Below are positions 19,784 to 28,148 of a stretch of DNA of 64,000 bases, one piece after another (within the stretch, counting starts at the first letter, position 1; each line of letters begins with the position of its first letter). This stretch comes from an uncultured Candidatus Melainabacteria bacterium (GTDB lineage Bacteria; Cyanobacteriota; Vampirovibrionia; Gastranaerophilales; Gastranaerophilaceae), in assembly GCA_934692485.1 (NCBI GenBank), contig CAKUTX010000001.1, positions 310,001 to 374,000 of the forward strand, read 5' to 3'. A model generated the notes under the pieces. It had not been told where the DNA came from. It saw only the letters and a program-made list of their open reading frames with translations, and did no database searches. The position numbers and the translations under genes were made by a program.

Positions 19784-20434
19784 TTATGTATTAAAAATTC
19801 TATCTCCAGCATCACCCATACCAGGCACAATATAGCCTTTTTCGTTTAAACAATCATCGACAGCTGCAGTTATGATTTCAATATTAGGATAATGTTTTTG
19901 AATATTCTCAATACCTTGTGGTGCAGCAATTATACAGATTACTTTAATATTATCAATAGGAATTCCCTTATCTGCGTACAGTTTTATTGCTTCTATCAAA
20001 GAGTTTCCTGTTGCAAGCATAGGATCTGTAATATAAATATAAAATTTTTCAGGATTTGGGGCTTCCATCGGCACTTTGTTGTAATACCATACCGGTTTCA
20101 ATGTTTTTTCATCTCTATACATTCCGATATGGCGAATACACGCTTGTGGCAAGATGTCGATTGCTTCATCCGTAAAAATTAATCCAGCACGCAAAATTGG
20201 AGATATTATCAAATTTATGTTCGGGTCAACTGTTTTGGTTGTAAAAGTAGTTAGCGGAGTTGTAACTTCTTTATCAACAAGTGGCAAGTTTTTTGCAGCC
20301 TCATACAGCAAACATCTTGTTATCTTTCTTGTTGCAATTCTAACTCCTTGGCTATCAGTATCTTTGTCGCGCATTGTACAAAGATTTAGCAACACCACAG
20401 GGTTATTAATGACTCTGACTTTCGTTTTGTCCAT
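19784..20434 (-). CDS. upp: uracil phosphoribosyltransferase
   Basis: Upp makes UMP from uracil and PRPP in pyrimidine salvage. The start ATG at 20434 is chosen because GGAG lies seven bases upstream; an in-frame TTG two codons earlier is less likely. The 216-residue protein has the PRPP loop as ITDPMLATGNSLIEAI (about residues 132-147) and the uracil-binding C-terminal block GYIVPGMGDAGDR. The gene overlaps the end of the MCE gene by about 29 bases, so the two are coupled. Confidence 0.96.
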   Translation of the reverse strand: MDKTKVRVINNPVVLLNLCTMRDKDTDSQGVRIATRKITRCLLYEAAKNLPLVDKEVTTPLTTFTTKTVDPNINLIISPILRAGLIFTDEAIDILPQACIRHIGMYRDEKTLKPVWYYNKVPMEAPNPEKFYIYITDPMLATGNSLIEAIKLYADKGIPIDNIKVICIIAAPQGIENIQKHYPNIEIITAAVDDCLNEKGYIVPGMGDAGDRIFNT

Positions 20435-21059
20435 TCTCAACTCCTTTACTATTCTCTGAATTTTCTTTTTTTATATTTGATTTTATATTGGAAATCCCTC
20501 GCATCCAATTATCAACAATATTCATGTTTGTTTGAATATCTTTCACGTCAATTCCGTTATTTATATCTGTAACTCCTGTTTCATTAGCAAAAAACGATAA
20601 TTTTGTCGTTATAGACCCAATTTTATCAAACATTTCACTGAGCAAACCCATTGCATCACTTAATCTTTTTGGATTTTGGACTGCAATAAGATTATTTGTT
20701 GCAAGACTTTCTTTAGTTGGCGGATAAACTTCTAAAGATTTGGAGCCTGCCATTCCGCTAAATTCTACCGTTGCAATAGAGCCTTTGGGAAGTGTTACGT
20801 CTTTTGAGGTTATTACAATTTTTAAATAAATATTGTTTGATACAATCTTTATTTTTTCGATATAACCAACTTGCACACCCATAAATTTCACTGGCGAACC
20901 TGCGATTAAGCCGTCAACATCAGGCATAAATATCTGATATGTCACTAAAGCTTTTTCTTTGTTATAGTGATGAATTCTAATTCCGGCAACTATTACACAA
21001 AGAATAAGAAACCAAATTGCAAATTCAATCCATGCGTATTTATGCATTCCTATTTTCAT
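20406..21059 (-). CDS. MCE-family (MlaD-like) lipid transport protein
   Basis: A 217-residue protein with one N-terminal transmembrane helix (about residues 10-30) and one MCE domain (about residues 38-115) with FMPDVDGLIAGSPVKFMGV and GSIATVEFSGMAGSKSLEVY. MCE proteins form rings that carry phospholipids between the two membranes, usually with an ABC permease and ATPase; neither is next to it here. The C-terminal 100 residues are helical and then very polar. The start at MKIG is chosen because TATAAT ends six bases upstream and no ribosome binding site exists. Confidence 0.88.
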   Translation of the reverse strand: MKIGMHKYAWIEFAIWFLILCVIVAGIRIHHYNKEKALVTYQIFMPDVDGLIAGSPVKFMGVQVGYIEKIKIVSNNIYLKIVITSKDVTLPKGSIATVEFSGMAGSKSLEVYPPTKESLATNNLIAVQNPKRLSDAMGLLSEMFDKIGSITTKLSFFANETGVTDINNGIDVKDIQTNMNIVDNWMRGISNIKSNIKKENSENSKGVENGQNESQSH

Positions 21060-21065
21060 ATCCGG

Positions 21066-21071
21066 ATTATA
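21066..21071 (-). promoter_or_regulatory. leaderless-type -10 box of the MCE gene
   Basis: A perfect TATAAT on the minus strand ends six bases before the ATG at 21059. No good -35 box is seen 17 bases upstream, so this call rests on the -10 alone. Confidence 0.4.
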
Positions 21072-21159
21072 CAACAATTAATGTTTTTTTGCTACTTGCC
21101 AAAAAAGTTTTTGTATTATACTATAGAATTATATTAAATATAGTGAGGTATATTAACTT

Positions 21160-21402
21160 ATGATGGATCAAATAATAAGAATTGCGTGGGACTTAAACGA
21201 CAACACTGATAACAGATACAAATTGGTGTACGAAATTGCTGAACTTGCTAAGAGATTAGTAGACGAAAATCAAGCTAAAAAAGCTCATGACGAATTCAAT
21301 TTTGAAGAAAATTTTGATACAACTTACAAAAAAGAAAATCCTGTTGAGCATGCTATTATGGTAAAAGCTGCAGAAGCAGATGAGGACAGATTAGTAGGTT
21401 AA
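21160..21402 (+). CDS. small acidic protein, possibly RNA polymerase omega subunit
   Basis: An 80-residue acidic soluble protein. DNTDNRYKLVYEIAELAKRL followed later by NPVEHAIMVKAAEAD resembles the omega (RpoZ) pattern, in which an N-R-Y/F-x-LV helix is followed by a K/N-P-V-x-x-A-L-x-E-I helix. Omega helps assemble RNA polymerase. The usual N-terminal block of RpoZ is weak here, so the assignment is tentative. AGTGAGG lies before the ATG. A terminator follows, making it a single-gene transcript. Confidence 0.55.
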   Translation: MMDQIIRIAWDLNDNTDNRYKLVYEIAELAKRLVDENQAKKAHDEFNFEENFDTTYKKENPVEHAIMVKAAEADEDRLVG

Positions 21403-21415
21403 GAACCAGAATTTG

Positions 21416-21441
21416 GGCACAAGTCTAACTTGTGCCTTTTT
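21416..21441 (+). terminator. terminator after the omega-like gene
   Basis: GGCACAAG (21416-21423) pairs with CTTGTGCC (21429-21436), loop TCTAA, followed by five T. Confidence 0.92.
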
Positions 21442-21462
21442 GTGTGTATTTAAGGGGTTAAT

Positions 21463-22263
21463 ATGGAAAAAAGTGTAAAATTTATTAATGAAAAAACTAA
21501 TGATTTTAAACCGGAAATTGGCATAATCTTGGGTTCAGGACTCGGAGAACTTGCTGATGAATACTGCGATTTTGCGGTATCATACCACGATATTCCTAAT
21601 TTTATAACATCTACAGTTCAGGGACATAAAGGTAGATTAGTTTTTTCTGAAATTAACGGAAAAAATGTTGTTATGATGCAAGGTAGAAATCATTTTTACG
21701 AGGGTCATACAATGCAAGAAATTACTTATCCCGTAAAAGTAATGAAAGCACTTGGTGTAAAAACTCTTATTTTGACAAATGCAGCTGGCGCCGTAAATGA
21801 GACTTATAAACCTGCAGATTTGATGGTTATAACCGATCATATTAATAATATGGGTTCAAATCCTCTGATAGGGCCAAATGATGCCACTTTGGGAGAAAGA
21901 TTTCCTGATATGACGGAAGTTTACAAGAAAAAACTCATTAAACTTGCAGAAGAATGCGCAGATAGATGTAATATATCAATTCAAGAAGGCATTTATTGGG
22001 CGAATTCTGGCCCTTCATATGAAACTCCAGCAGAAATAAAATTAATCAGAAAACTTGGTGGAGATGCAGTTGGAATGTCTACAGTACCAGAAGCTATCGT
22101 TGCGAATTATTGTGGCATGGATGTTTTGGGAATAAGCTGTATTACAAATGCCGCCAGTTCAGAAACCAGCGGCAAACTTTCACATGAAGAAGTGATTGAA
22201 GCTGCAAATTCTGCTAAATCAAAATTCAAATCACTTATTTTAGAAATATTAAAAAATCTATAA
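21463..22263 (+). CDS. punA: purine nucleoside phosphorylase
   Basis: This enzyme splits inosine or guanosine with phosphate into base and ribose-1-phosphate for purine salvage. The 266 residues show the trimeric (PunA/PNPase II) family signature: GSGLGELA, GHKGRLV, GRNHFYEGH, TNAAGAVN, the base-binding SGPSYETPAEIK (about residue 185), GMSTVPEAI and TNAASSETS. The length is typical. Its ribosome binding site is weak (AAGGGG). It stands between two terminators or convergent genes. Confidence 0.95.
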   Translation: MEKSVKFINEKTNDFKPEIGIILGSGLGELADEYCDFAVSYHDIPNFITSTVQGHKGRLVFSEINGKNVVMMQGRNHFYEGHTMQEITYPVKVMKALGVKTLILTNAAGAVNETYKPADLMVITDHINNMGSNPLIGPNDATLGERFPDMTEVYKKKLIKLAEECADRCNISIQEGIYWANSGPSYETPAEIKLIRKLGGDAVGMSTVPEAIVANYCGMDVLGISCITNAASSETSGKLSHEEVIEAANSAKSKFKSLILEILKNL

Positions 22264-22270
22264 ATACAAA

Positions 22271-22789
22271 TTAAAATTTATTATAAAAAACGGTGTGATT
22301 TATGTCATATCGTTCATTGTGCAATGGATTTGGAGCGACATCAGCTCTCGGGTATCCAATCGGCAAAATAGCAACAGGAACAATATTTTCTGGAATATTA
22401 AATTCTGTTTTTAACTTATTTATATCAAAAGAACCAACCCAAGTTGTACCAAGTCCAATACTTTCAACCTCAAGCATCATTTGAGTCGTAACTATTGAAG
22501 CGTCAACTTCTCCCATATCATAGCTATCATCAGAGCGCTTCCAGCTGACAGATTTGTCGTAACATATAACAAGCGCAAGCGGCGCATGAAAATGGTATGG
22601 TGTACATTTTTTTAGTTTTTCCAACGCATCTTCGTTTTCAAGCACCAAAATTCTTTGTGGTTGAAAATTACAAGCTGTCGGAGCAACCCTGCCAGCTTCA
22701 AGAATTAAATCCAGTTTTTCTTTTTCAACTTTTTTGTTTTCAAATTTCCTTACAGAAAACCTTTTCTTTAATAATTCTAATAACTCCAT
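22271..22789 (-). CDS. nitroreductase-family flavoprotein
   Basis: A 172-residue FMN-dependent oxidoreductase. It starts with the typical RFSVRKFENKKVEKEKLD segment that binds FMN phosphate, followed by APTACNFQPQRILVL and later GLGTTWVGSFD and PVAILPIGYPR. Members reduce nitro compounds, quinones or other electrophiles with NAD(P)H; the real substrate is unknown. A strong AAGGAG precedes the ATG. It converges on punA. Confidence 0.9.
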   Translation of the reverse strand: MELLELLKKRFSVRKFENKKVEKEKLDLILEAGRVAPTACNFQPQRILVLENEDALEKLKKCTPYHFHAPLALVICYDKSVSWKRSDDSYDMGEVDASIVTTQMMLEVESIGLGTTWVGSFDINKLKTEFNIPENIVPVAILPIGYPRADVAPNPLHNERYDINHTVFYNKF

Positions 22790-22920
22790 ATTTTTCTCCT
22801 TATTAAATGTTTACAAAACCAAAATAACACAAAAAAATATTAAAAATCAAAATTAAAAATTTTATATTAATGAATTAAAGCCATTATCATACAAATCTTT
22901 CCTCACATAAAATTATGTGC

Positions 22921-22926
22921 TACAAT
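22921..22926 (+). promoter_or_regulatory. leaderless-type -10 box of tyrA
   Basis: TACAAT ends six bases before the ATG at 22933 and no ribosome binding site is present. The upstream -35 region is weak. Confidence 0.35.
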
Positions 22927-22932
22927 TAGCCT

Positions 22933-23691
22933 ATGAAAATTGGAATTGTAGGTTTAGGTTTAATTGGTGGCTCATTATTCAAAGATTTGAGTAACTCATA
23001 TGATGTAGTCGCTGTTTCACAATCTCAAAACGGAGAAAGAATTTACAAAAATTATGACGTTTTACAAAATTGTGACATTGTTTTTGTATGCACTGCGATG
23101 AACAAAACTTTGAAAGTTTTAGACGAATTAGAAGATGTTTTGCCTTCAAAAACGATTGTAACAGACGTTTGCAGCCTTAAACAATTTGTTTGTAACAAAC
23201 AAAGGCCATATATATTTATCCCGTCACACCCTATGGCTGGAACTGAACATAAGGGATTTGAAAATTCTTTCGAAGGTTTGTTTAAAGGTGCAAAATGGGT
23301 TGTTATAGGAAATGCTGATAACTCCGAAGCTCAGACTAAATTACTAGAAATTATAAAATTTGTTGGAGCAAAACCTGTTTTTGCAAGCGCAAAAGAACAT
23401 GACAAAGCCGCTGCAATGATTTCTCATATGCCAATGGTAATAGCACAAGCCCTAGTTCTTGCCGCAAAAGACAATCCTCTTGCGATAGAAATGGCTGCCA
23501 GCGGATTTAAAGATATGACAAGATTAGCGCTTTCTAATCAAGAAATGGCCTGCGATATGGTTTCGATAAATCACGAAAATATTGAACAAGCAATTCTGAA
23601 ACTTTATAAGTCGGTTGGTGAACTCTTACAAGGCGACTACCCAAAAACAATAAGCAAATTGAATAATTTCCGTTCAAAAATGTATAAATGA
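22933..23691 (+). CDS. tyrA: prephenate/arogenate dehydrogenase
   Basis: TyrA oxidatively decarboxylates prephenate (or arogenate) in tyrosine synthesis. The 252-residue protein starts with the NAD-binding Rossmann motif GIVGLGLIGGSLFKDL. The family block IPSHPMAGTEHKGFENS (about residues 96-112) and the helical C-terminal dimer domain with ISHMPMVIAQALV follow. It lacks an ACT domain, so allosteric control by tyrosine through ACT is unlikely. The length is near the short class of TyrA. Confidence 0.94.
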   Translation: MKIGIVGLGLIGGSLFKDLSNSYDVVAVSQSQNGERIYKNYDVLQNCDIVFVCTAMNKTLKVLDELEDVLPSKTIVTDVCSLKQFVCNKQRPYIFIPSHPMAGTEHKGFENSFEGLFKGAKWVVIGNADNSEAQTKLLEIIKFVGAKPVFASAKEHDKAAAMISHMPMVIAQALVLAAKDNPLAIEMAASGFKDMTRLALSNQEMACDMVSINHENIEQAILKLYKSVGELLQGDYPKTISKLNNFRSKMYK

Positions 23692-23794
23692 TATTAACTT
23701 TTGTAACGAATTTGAATAAATGAAGCAATTTTGTGGAATTTATATCCTTAGTATATATATAAGAGATAAGTATAAAATTCTAAGGAGATAAATT

Positions 23795-24022
23795 ATGGCT
23801 TCTGTTGACAAAATCGGTGCTGTTGGATTTAACCAAGACCCAGTACAACCCATTGGAACAAAAAAAGTTAAAAAGTTTGATGAAGAATTAAAATTAGCTG
23901 AACAATTAAAATTAGCCGGACAATTAGCCGGAAAACCAATACCAGTTGCATATATGCCTGATATGGGCATTGGCGGAATTTTGAATGGCAAAGGCTCCGG
24001 CCAAGCAGCGACTCAAGTTTAG
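23795..24022 (+). CDS. small hypothetical protein
   Basis: A 75-residue protein with a good ribosome binding site (CTAAGGAG). The N-terminus (KIGAVGFNQDPVQPIG) is polar, a charged helix (KKFDEELKLAEQLKLAGQLA) follows, and the end is rich in Gly and Ala. It has no membrane segment or Cys. TTGTGG (23731-23736) and TATATA (23754-23759), spaced 17 bases, form a plausible promoter. The function is unknown. Confidence 0.65.
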   Translation: MASVDKIGAVGFNQDPVQPIGTKKVKKFDEELKLAEQLKLAGQLAGKPIPVAYMPDMGIGGILNGKGSGQAATQV

Positions 24023-24080
24023 TCTTTGCAAAATGATTATTTTTGATATAAACTAATTCTCATAGTAAGAGGATTAGTTT

Positions 24081-24854
24081 ATGTTGTTAACAGCAGATAT
24101 TGGAAATACAAGCATTACCCTGGGACTTTTTGATAATGATGCTCTCGTTGAAGAATACAGATTAGCTTCCGACAAAGATTTATCACTGGAAGAATACGAG
24201 GTTTTACTCAAATCTTTATTCAAAGAATACAAGATTGACGGCTGTATTATTTCATCAGTTGTAGAAGAATTAACAAAAAAATTTAAAACAGCAGTTGATG
24301 AAGTTTTTAAACTTTCTTCACTAATATTAAATACTAAAATCAATACTGGTGTAAAAATTTGTTTAGATAATCCTAAAGAAGCTGGAGCTGACAGAATTGC
24401 CAATGCTGCCGGAGCATACGTTTTGTATAAGCATCCGGTGATTGTTGTTGATTTTGGTACCGCAACAACTTTTGATATTGTAAATGCTAAAGGTGAATTT
24501 ATCGGAGGAATTATTGCTCCGGGAATAAGTTTGCAGTTGAAAGCGTTGAACAAATTTACATCTAAACTTCCAAGAATAGAGCTTTCTCCATCGAATAACA
24601 CCATCGGCCATAACACCAATGACGCAATATTAGCAGGTGTTTTGAGAGGTTCTGCAGCAATGATTGACGGACTTGTTGAACAATGTGAAAAAGAACTGGG
24701 ACAAAAAGCTGTAATTGTTGCTACAGGTGGGTATTCAGGATTAATTGCAAGCTATTTAAAACGACAATTCGATTTTATTAATCCAACATTAACTCTTGAA
24801 GGACTAAGATATTTATACCAAATTAACAAATTAGATGTTGTAAGTAAATTGTAA
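24081..24854 (+). CDS. coaX: type III pantothenate kinase CoaX
   Basis: CoaX phosphorylates pantothenate, the first step of coenzyme A synthesis, and needs a monovalent cation. The 257-residue protein has the ASKHA-fold motifs: DIGNTSITLGLFD (phosphate 1), GADRIANAAGA (about residues 101-111), VVDFGTATTFDIV (about 121-133), and GGIIAPGI. AGAGGA lies before the ATG. The last 24 bases overlap the convergent rex gene. Confidence 0.96.
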   Translation: MLLTADIGNTSITLGLFDNDALVEEYRLASDKDLSLEEYEVLLKSLFKEYKIDGCIISSVVEELTKKFKTAVDEVFKLSSLILNTKINTGVKICLDNPKEAGADRIANAAGAYVLYKHPVIVVDFGTATTFDIVNAKGEFIGGIIAPGISLQLKALNKFTSKLPRIELSPSNNTIGHNTNDAILAGVLRGSAAMIDGLVEQCEKELGQKAVIVATGGYSGLIASYLKRQFDFINPTLTLEGLRYLYQINKLDVVSKL

Positions 24855-25445
24855 AAAATTTCCCATCAAGTTTTCATTCCAAACCTGAACATCACTTGGA
24901 ACAGACAAAACTACAGGTGCAAAATTCCAAATATATTTGATATTCGACTTTACCAAAAAGTCTGCGGTGCTTTGCGCGAATTGTCTTGGAACTGTCAAAA
25001 TAGCTATATCTACTTCATCGCTTTGGGCGATTTGCGGAAGTTTTTTTATATCCTCTATTTTCATACCATTAACGACTTTACCAATCTTGTTGGTATCATT
25101 ATCGAAAAGAGAAAGAATATTTAGCCCATAATCCGTAAAATTTCCATAATTAGCAATTGCGGTACCAAGATTTCCGGCTCCAATTATAAAAGCTTTTTTA
25201 GTTTTTTTAAATCCTAGAGTTTTTTCAATTGCAAGCTTCAACTCTTTAACCCCGTAACCGACTCTGCTTTTGCCAGAATTATCCAAATAATTTATATCTT
25301 TTCTAACCTGAGAATCGTCAATATTCAACAAGTTAGCAATCTGTTTACTCGAAATAACTTCTTCTTTATTATTTATAAAATCTGATAGTATGCAGTGATA
25401 AAGAGTCAATCTGTTTATAACATTATCTGGTATTTTTTTATCCAT
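24831..25445 (-). CDS. rex: redox-sensing transcriptional repressor Rex
   Basis: Rex represses fermentation and respiration genes and leaves DNA when NADH is high. The 204-residue protein has an N-terminal winged helix (about residues 1-80, with SSKQIANLLNIDDSQVRKD and GVGYGVKEL-like SRVGYGVKEL) and a Rossmann domain starting FIIGAGNLGTAIANYG. A conserved IWNFAPVVL block lies near the end. It converges on coaX with a 24-base overlap. Its own TAAAAT box ends six bases before the ATG. Confidence 0.95.
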   Translation of the reverse strand: MDKKIPDNVINRLTLYHCILSDFINNKEEVISSKQIANLLNIDDSQVRKDINYLDNSGKSRVGYGVKELKLAIEKTLGFKKTKKAFIIGAGNLGTAIANYGNFTDYGLNILSLFDNDTNKIGKVVNGMKIEDIKKLPQIAQSDEVDIAILTVPRQFAQSTADFLVKSNIKYIWNFAPVVLSVPSDVQVWNENLMGNFLQFTYNI

Positions 25446-25451
25446 ATGTTT

Positions 25452-25457
25452 ATTTTA
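25452..25457 (-). promoter_or_regulatory. leaderless-type -10 box of rex
   Basis: On the minus strand TAAAAT ends six bases before the rex ATG at 25445, with no ribosome binding site. A TTGTGTGGTCAA stretch lies upstream around 25470-25482 and resembles a half Rex operator (TTGTG...), so autoregulation is possible. Confidence 0.35.
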
Positions 25458-25518
25458 ACATAAAAAAATTGACCACACAAACCAAACAATTAACCTAAAA
25501 GAATAAAGATTTTTTAAA

Positions 25519-25572
25519 ACTAGTTCTAAAGAATTAGTAACATTTCGTTACATATAGTTATAAAGAATTAGT
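25519..25572. promoter_or_regulatory. inverted and direct repeats upstream of rex
   Basis: ACTAGTTCT (25519-25527) faces AGAATTAGT (25530-25538) as an imperfect palindrome. Next to it GTAAC (25537-25541) faces GTTAC (25547-25551). The 12-base word TAAAGAATTAGT occurs twice, at 25527 and 25561, 34 bases apart. Such a cluster looks like a set of protein binding sites. It lies between rex and the next gene, both on the minus strand, and could control rex or a plus-strand transcript that ends at the 25643 hairpin. Confidence 0.45.
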
Positions 25573-25642
25573 TTTGTGGAATATTAATAATATAAGAGAG
25601 AGCTTGTTGAAGTAATAACAATACATATATAATTCATAGGCT

Positions 25643-25673
25643 GACGGGTTTGAATCGCAACCCCGTCATTTTT
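25643..25673 (+). terminator. plus-strand terminator without an assigned gene
   Basis: GACGGGTT pairs with AACCCCGTC (one bulged C) and is followed by ATTTTTC on the plus strand. No protein-coding gene on the plus strand ends here. It suggests a short plus-strand RNA starting within 25,560-25,600, or it may serve the minus-strand gene only weakly. Confidence 0.55.
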
Positions 25674-25988
25674 CTAATTATTATTTCTTTTTTCCTCTTC
25701 TTTTACAAAATTTGCAAGAGCTTCAAGATGTTTATCCTCGATGGAATTTATCAACTCTGTCACCGATTTAATTTTGCCAAGCGCAAACCCTGTTTCAGCA
25801 AGCAAAACGCAGTCGTTACACAACCTATAACCTTCATATTCTATAGAGCCGGCAAGACATTTATTTTCTCCGCAACAATCGCAATCGAAATATTCTTCAG
25901 CCATTTCTGGATTATCTTCCAAGTCATCTAAGCGCATTTGTTCTACAACTTGAGTCATTTCTTCTACTATTTCGTGTTCTGATTTCAT
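25674..25988 (-). CDS. small cysteine-rich (zinc-finger-like) protein
   Basis: A 104-residue acidic protein. The start ATG at 25988 is chosen because GAAGGG sits ten bases upstream; the frame opens five codons earlier at a TTG. Residues ~35-65 have CDCCGENKC and later LCNDC, six cysteines arranged as CxxC-type pairs that could bind one zinc ion, as in a ClpX-like or treble-clef finger. The flanking helices are acidic and charged. It lies 18 bases downstream of pdxJ and is probably in its operon. No family is recognised. Confidence 0.7.
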   Translation of the reverse strand: MKSEHEIVEEMTQVVEQMRLDDLEDNPEMAEEYFDCDCCGENKCLAGSIEYEGYRLCNDCVLLAETGFALGKIKSVTELINSIEDKHLEALANFVKEEEKRNNN

Positions 25989-26006
25989 TAATATACCCTT
26001 CAAATT

Positions 26007-26717
26007 TTATTCGATTATTTCTTTCATTTTGCTAACTGCTTCTGCAAGCCCGTTAAAAACAGCACGAGAAATTATACTATGACCAATATTTAATTCATGT
26101 AAACCATTTATTTCGTGCATTCTATAAACATTTTCATAGTTCAAACCGTGACCAGCATTAACTTTTAAACCTAAACTTTGAGCAAGTTCAGCAGATTTTT
26201 TCAGTTTTTGAAATTCAGTTTCTTCTTCTTTATAACCAAAACTTTCTGCATAAGCACCTGTATGCATTTCAATAAATTGAGCGCCAGTTTTGGCAGAAGC
26301 CTTAACCTGTTCTTCGTCCGGATCAATAAATAAGCTGACAATTATTCCAGCATCAAGCAGCGGTTTAATAAATTCTGTAACTTTTTCAAGCTGTCCTGCA
26401 ACATCAAGCCCACCTTCAGTTGTAACTTCTTGTCTTTTTTCTGGCACAAGACAAATTGAATAAGGTTTTACATCAAGAGCAATAGCTTGTATATCATCAG
26501 CCATAGCCATTTCCAAATTTAAACGGGTTTTCAGTGTATTAATTAATGTATAAATATCTTCATCCTTAATATGACGTCTATCTTCTCTCAAATGAGTAGT
26601 AATGGAAGTTGCACCATTCAATTCCGCAATTTCAGCTGCTTTTTCAACACTCGGTTCAACTCCGCCTCTTGCATTTCTAAGAGTTGCTACGTGATCAATA
26701 TTTACACCTAATAACAT
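26007..26717 (-). CDS. pdxJ: pyridoxine 5'-phosphate synthase
   Basis: PdxJ condenses 1-deoxyxylulose-5-phosphate with aminoacetone phosphate, the last ring-forming step of vitamin B6 synthesis by the DXP-dependent route. The 236-residue TIM barrel shows NIDHVATLRNARGG at the N-terminus, THLREDRRHI, GGLDVAG, FIDPDEEQ, EMHTGAYAE, VNAGHGLNY and ELNIGHSIISRA (phosphate site). All blocks are intact and the length is standard. It lies 18 bases downstream of the MurT gene, and the small Cys-rich gene follows. Confidence 0.97.
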   Translation of the reverse strand: MLLGVNIDHVATLRNARGGVEPSVEKAAEIAELNGATSITTHLREDRRHIKDEDIYTLINTLKTRLNLEMAMADDIQAIALDVKPYSICLVPEKRQEVTTEGGLDVAGQLEKVTEFIKPLLDAGIIVSLFIDPDEEQVKASAKTGAQFIEMHTGAYAESFGYKEEETEFQKLKKSAELAQSLGLKVNAGHGLNYENVYRMHEINGLHELNIGHSIISRAVFNGLAEAVSKMKEIIE

Positions 26718-26735
26718 GATTTACCTGCTTTCTAA

Positions 26736-28073
26736 TTATATTGATTTTCCAATTTTTTCGTTATTAATTTTTAATAAAGCCGTGTATGACGGCAAAATTG
26801 TTGTTTTACCAGCACTTGTGGCTATATCAATCGCTTTTTTTATATTTGGTTCGATAATAATTTTATCTTGGGGAATTCCTGCATATTTAAGTCTTGTAGC
26901 CATATCGTTTGCGCGAATTCCAGATGTTATAACAAGTTGTCTTGCATCTTTAAGCTGTTCAAAATCACTATCCCATAACCAAGAAATATCTCTGCCGTCC
27001 GCATAATTGTCATTAATTGCAACTACGATGTTAGAGTTTAAATCAACTGTTTTCAACACTTCACTTGCGCCTGTCGGATTTTTTATGAGCTGAATAACTG
27101 TTTGATTACCATTGATAATTCTTTTTTCTGTTCTGCCAAAAATAGCGTGGTATGTATCTAAGGCTTTTTGAATTTCAACTTGATTTAGCCCTTTTTCAAA
27201 CGCAAAAGCAATTGCAGCAAGCGCATTATACGCATTGTAAAGGCCTGCTAGATTTACAATAAATTTGTAATCAATGCCTTTGTTATTAACAATCATTTCA
27301 GAATAATCATTATAAACTTTCACATTAGCCGGATAATCACATTTATGGCGCTTGTAACCGCATTTTGTACAATAATAATGTCCTTCTTGAGCAAAAAACC
27401 GTTTTGAATATTCTAAAGGTTCGCCACACGGACAGTTAAAAACTTCTGCTGGAGCATTTGATTTATGCTCATAATTGCAGTCATATTCTACATTTTCAAA
27501 CCCGTAATATACAGCATATTTTGTATTATCAAATGTTGCAACCAAAGGGTCGTCCGCGTTTAAAATCAGTTTTAAATCCGGATTTTTCGCAATTGCATTT
27601 TTTATAAAACTTGCAGTTGTATTAAGTTCTCCGTACCTGTCAAGCTGATCTCTGAAAAGATTTGTTACAACTAAATAATCCGATTTCATATAGTCATAAA
27701 GCTTTGTCAAATAAGCTTCATCAGACTCTATCACCGCAAAATCAAATCTTTCAAAAGGTCTTACGGTTAAAGCAAAAACATTTGCAACACCTGTCAACAT
27801 GTTAGCACCTTTAAGATTGTGAATAATTTTTTGGTTTGCAGTTTCCAATATATGTGCAATAATTCCAGAAGTCGTAGACTTTCCGTTAGTTCCAGTTATT
27901 GTAACGATGTCTTTTCTGATATATTTTGAGCAATGCGAAAGAAAATTCGGACAAATTTTTAGCGTCATCATTCCGACAAATGATGTGCCTGATGATTTAT
28001 TTAGAAGCTTAATCCCTATATAAGCACATCTTGCAATTATTAACGATAAATAAAATTGTAAAAATTTAATCAT
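26736..28073 (-). CDS. murT: MurT-type Mur ligase (lipid II isoglutaminyl synthase subunit)
   Basis: MurT with the glutaminase GatD amidates D-Glu of the peptidoglycan stem peptide in lipid II. The 445-residue protein has the Mur ligase P-loop GTNGKSTT (residues 61-68), the central block FAVIESDEAYLTKL, and NLFRDQLDRYGEL. The family hallmark is the four-cysteine zinc ribbon inserted at about residues 210-245 (CPCG and CTKCG). The C-terminal DUF1727-type domain is present. In most genomes gatD is next to murT; here the neighbours are pdxJ and a divergent small gene, so gatD must lie elsewhere or be absent. Confidence 0.9.
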   Translation of the reverse strand: MIKFLQFYLSLIIARCAYIGIKLLNKSSGTSFVGMMTLKICPNFLSHCSKYIRKDIVTITGTNGKSTTSGIIAHILETANQKIIHNLKGANMLTGVANVFALTVRPFERFDFAVIESDEAYLTKLYDYMKSDYLVVTNLFRDQLDRYGELNTTASFIKNAIAKNPDLKLILNADDPLVATFDNTKYAVYYGFENVEYDCNYEHKSNAPAEVFNCPCGEPLEYSKRFFAQEGHYYCTKCGYKRHKCDYPANVKVYNDYSEMIVNNKGIDYKFIVNLAGLYNAYNALAAIAFAFEKGLNQVEIQKALDTYHAIFGRTEKRIINGNQTVIQLIKNPTGASEVLKTVDLNSNIVVAINDNYADGRDISWLWDSDFEQLKDARQLVITSGIRANDMATRLKYAGIPQDKIIIEPNIKKAIDIATSAGKTTILPSYTALLKINNEKIGKSI

Positions 28074-28148
28074 AAATAGTCCTTTAGACGTATTCTATTT
28101 CTCTCTGTCCTATATTAATATAATACAAAAATACGAAGAAAAAGAAAA

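Noticed and set aside
24074..24619. Minus-strand frame of 181 codons
   Set aside because: Entirely opposite coaX, whose motifs are all intact on the plus strand.
23731..25600. Shared TTTTGTGGAAT word at about 23,730 and 25,573
   Set aside because: Spacing to the nearest -10-like box differs (17 and 11 bases), so a common promoter element could not be supported.
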